A stretch of 7,421 bases of DNA, taken from positions 1 through 7,421 of the forward strand of contig DATGSS010000095.1 of NCBI GenBank assembly GCA_035302345.1. The letters are read 5' to 3'. The position numbers were made by a program, and so were the translations under genes. The notes beneath the pieces were generated by a model. It was not told the origin of the DNA. It made no database searches and saw nothing but the letters and a program-made list of their open reading frames with translations. The stretch comes from Paenalcaligenes sp035302345. Its GTDB lineage: Bacteria > Pseudomonadota > Gammaproteobacteria > Burkholderiales > Burkholderiaceae_B. This document shows, piece by piece, positions 6,390 through 7,421 of this stretch (positions are counted from its first letter, which is position 1; every line of letters starts with the position of its first letter).

Positions 6390-6526
6390 TTCTTGTTGGT
6401 GACTGTACTTTCAAATGCAGCGCTCGCAGTGTAGCCACGACAGCTCTGTGCAGCCGCAATAGCTGTTTCCAAGGCGTTCATCAATTTTGTTCGCTGCATC
6501 TTTTTATAGGTTTGTTTTTTTAATCC
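6390..6526. other. 137-bp gap between DUF1841 and MoxR genes
   Basis: No confident gene. In frame with DUF1841, the codons straight after its TAG read FLLVTVLSNAALAV and then stop (6432-6434), which looks like the end of a Sec signal peptide. On the minus strand an open frame of 37 codons runs from ATG 6499 to a TAG at 6386, without a ribosome site. The last 30 bp are T-rich and lead into the MoxR ATG. No terminator or clear promoter is visible, so co-transcription of DUF1841 and MoxR is possible. Confidence 0.5.
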
Positions 6527-7402
6527 ATGTCTGTTCATTCTTCGCATTCTACTGCCGTCCCCTCTTTCACCGGGACAGATCGTTACGTCGCTACTGATGA
6601 ATTACGCATGGCTGTTAACGCAGCCCTGACCTTACAACGCCCCCTGCTCATCAAGGGCGAGCCCGGTACGGGCAAGACGCTGCTGGCCCAAGAGGTGGCA
6701 GCAGCTCTACAGCAGCCTCTATTGCAATGGCATATCAAATCAACCACCGAGGCACGCCAAGGTCTATACGAATATGATGCTGTATCGCGGTTGCGCGATT
6801 CACAATTGGGTGATGACCGAGTTCACGACATCAGTAATTACATCGTCAAAGGAGTCCTATGGGAGGCCTTTGAGTCAGCCGAGCCCACCGTTGTATTGAT
6901 TGATGAAATCGACAAGGCGGACATCGAATTTCCTAATGACTTACTCCAAGAATTGGACAAGATGGAGTTCAATGTCTATGAGACCCAGCAAACCATTACT
7001 GCCAAGCACCGCCCCCTGATCATCATTACGTCAAACAACGAAAAAGAATTGCCTGATGCCTTTTTGCGTCGCTGTTTCTTTCACTATATCGACTTCCCCG
7101 AGGCAGACACGATGAAAGAAATCGTGCACGTGCACTTTCCTGATATCAAAAGTGATGTGCTCGAGGCCGCCTTAAAAACTTTTTACGCCCTGCGCGATAC
7201 CCCTGGGCTCAAGAAAAAGCCCTCGACCTCTGAGTTTCTAGACTGGTTACAGCTACTACTGAGCGGGCAAACCCCAGCCAAGGACATCGAGGCCGTCAAG
7301 GGTGAGCTACCCCAAATGGTCGGTGCTCTTATTAAAAACGAACAGGATCTCAGCCTGCTGCAACGCCTGGCTAATTATGGCCAATCCAGGTTTGGTCGCT
7401 AA
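6527..7402 (+). CDS. MoxR-family AAA+ ATPase
   Basis: Cytosolic AAA+ ATPase of the MoxR class, thought to act as a chaperone that remodels or matures partner complexes together with VWA-domain proteins. 291 residues, complete. Walker A GEPGTGKT at 44-51, IKSTTEARQGLYEYDAVSRL at 70-89, Walker B VVLIDE at 122-127 followed by IDKADIEFPNDLLQELDKMEF, sensor-1 region IIITSNNEKELPDAF at 165-179 (N170), and LRRCFFHYIDFPE at 180-192 carrying the likely arginine finger. The C-terminal lid has PGLKKKPSTSEFLDWL (226-241), typical of this subfamily. All catalytic elements are intact. The start at 6527 leaves about 15 residues before the conserved GTDRYVATDELR; no Shine-Dalgarno is present, only a T-rich leader. 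The next gene begins 8 nt after the stop, indicating an operon with a VWA (CoxE-like) partner. The client protein is not visible in this window. Confidence 0.95.
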   Translation: MSVHSSHSTAVPSFTGTDRYVATDELRMAVNAALTLQRPLLIKGEPGTGKTLLAQEVAAALQQPLLQWHIKSTTEARQGLYEYDAVSRLRDSQLGDDRVHDISNYIVKGVLWEAFESAEPTVVLIDEIDKADIEFPNDLLQELDKMEFNVYETQQTITAKHRPLIIITSNNEKELPDAFLRRCFFHYIDFPEADTMKEIVHVHFPDIKSDVLEAALKTFYALRDTPGLKKKPSTSEFLDWLQLLLSGQTPAKDIEAVKGELPQMVGALIKNEQDLSLLQRLANYGQSRFGR

Positions 7403-7410
7403 GAAGCAGT

Positions 7411-7421
7411 ATGTTTATTGA
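7411..7421 (+). CDS. Start of probable VWA (CoxE-like) protein, truncated at window edge
   Basis: Only M-F-I and two bases of a fourth codon (GA, giving Asp or Glu) are visible, 8 nt after the MoxR stop codon and preceded by a weak AGAAG. CoxE-like VWA partners of this MoxR subfamily often begin M-(L/F)-I-D-F and follow the ATPase directly. The call rests almost entirely on position and this four-residue resemblance. Confidence 0.45.

Overview
The window looks like a chromosomal segment of a Gram-negative betaproteobacterium, most likely Burkholderiales and Alcaligenaceae-like. The reasons are an E. coli-type NADP-isocitrate dehydrogenase, a DUF1841 protein, a MoxR ATPase followed by what appears to be the start of its von Willebrand factor A (VWA) partner, and moderate GC content. 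This assignment is inferred from protein flavour and gene content, not from a search. I found no mobile element, CRISPR array, tRNA or rRNA.

Layout: (1) 1-889, minus: iron-containing alcohol dehydrogenase whose C-terminus lies beyond the left edge. (2) 890-1286: a 397-bp gap with hairpins and a short peptide resembling the tail of a D-2-hydroxyacid dehydrogenase, possibly gene decay. (3) 1287-2030, minus: short-chain dehydrogenase/reductase. (4) 2219-4288, plus: five-helix membrane protein with an extracytoplasmic alkaline-phosphatase/sulfatase-fold domain of the LTA synthase/phosphoglycerol transferase family. (5) 4355-4390: a strong intrinsic terminator reading leftwards for icd. (6) 4420-5676, minus: icd. 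(7) 5677-5966: divergent regulatory region with 21-bp direct repeats, four TTTTAGC/GCTAAAA heptamers and a perfect 10-bp palindrome. (8) 5967-6389, plus: DUF1841 protein. (9) 6390-6526: short gap with leftover coding-like reading frames. (10) 6527-7402, plus: MoxR-type AAA+ ATPase. (11) 7411 to the end: probable first codons of a CoxE-like VWA protein.

The window mixes housekeeping metabolism (icd), two separate oxidoreductase genes, an envelope enzyme and a MoxR-VWA chaperone-like pair. These look like several independent transcription units rather than one pathway. I see no convincing new multi-gene system. The strongest unexplained signals are the repeat cluster between icd and DUF1841 and the two small possible relics at 1209-1280 and 6386-6499. 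All three minus-strand genes have clear Shine-Dalgarno sequences, while the plus-strand genes whose starts are visible have none or only a weak one.
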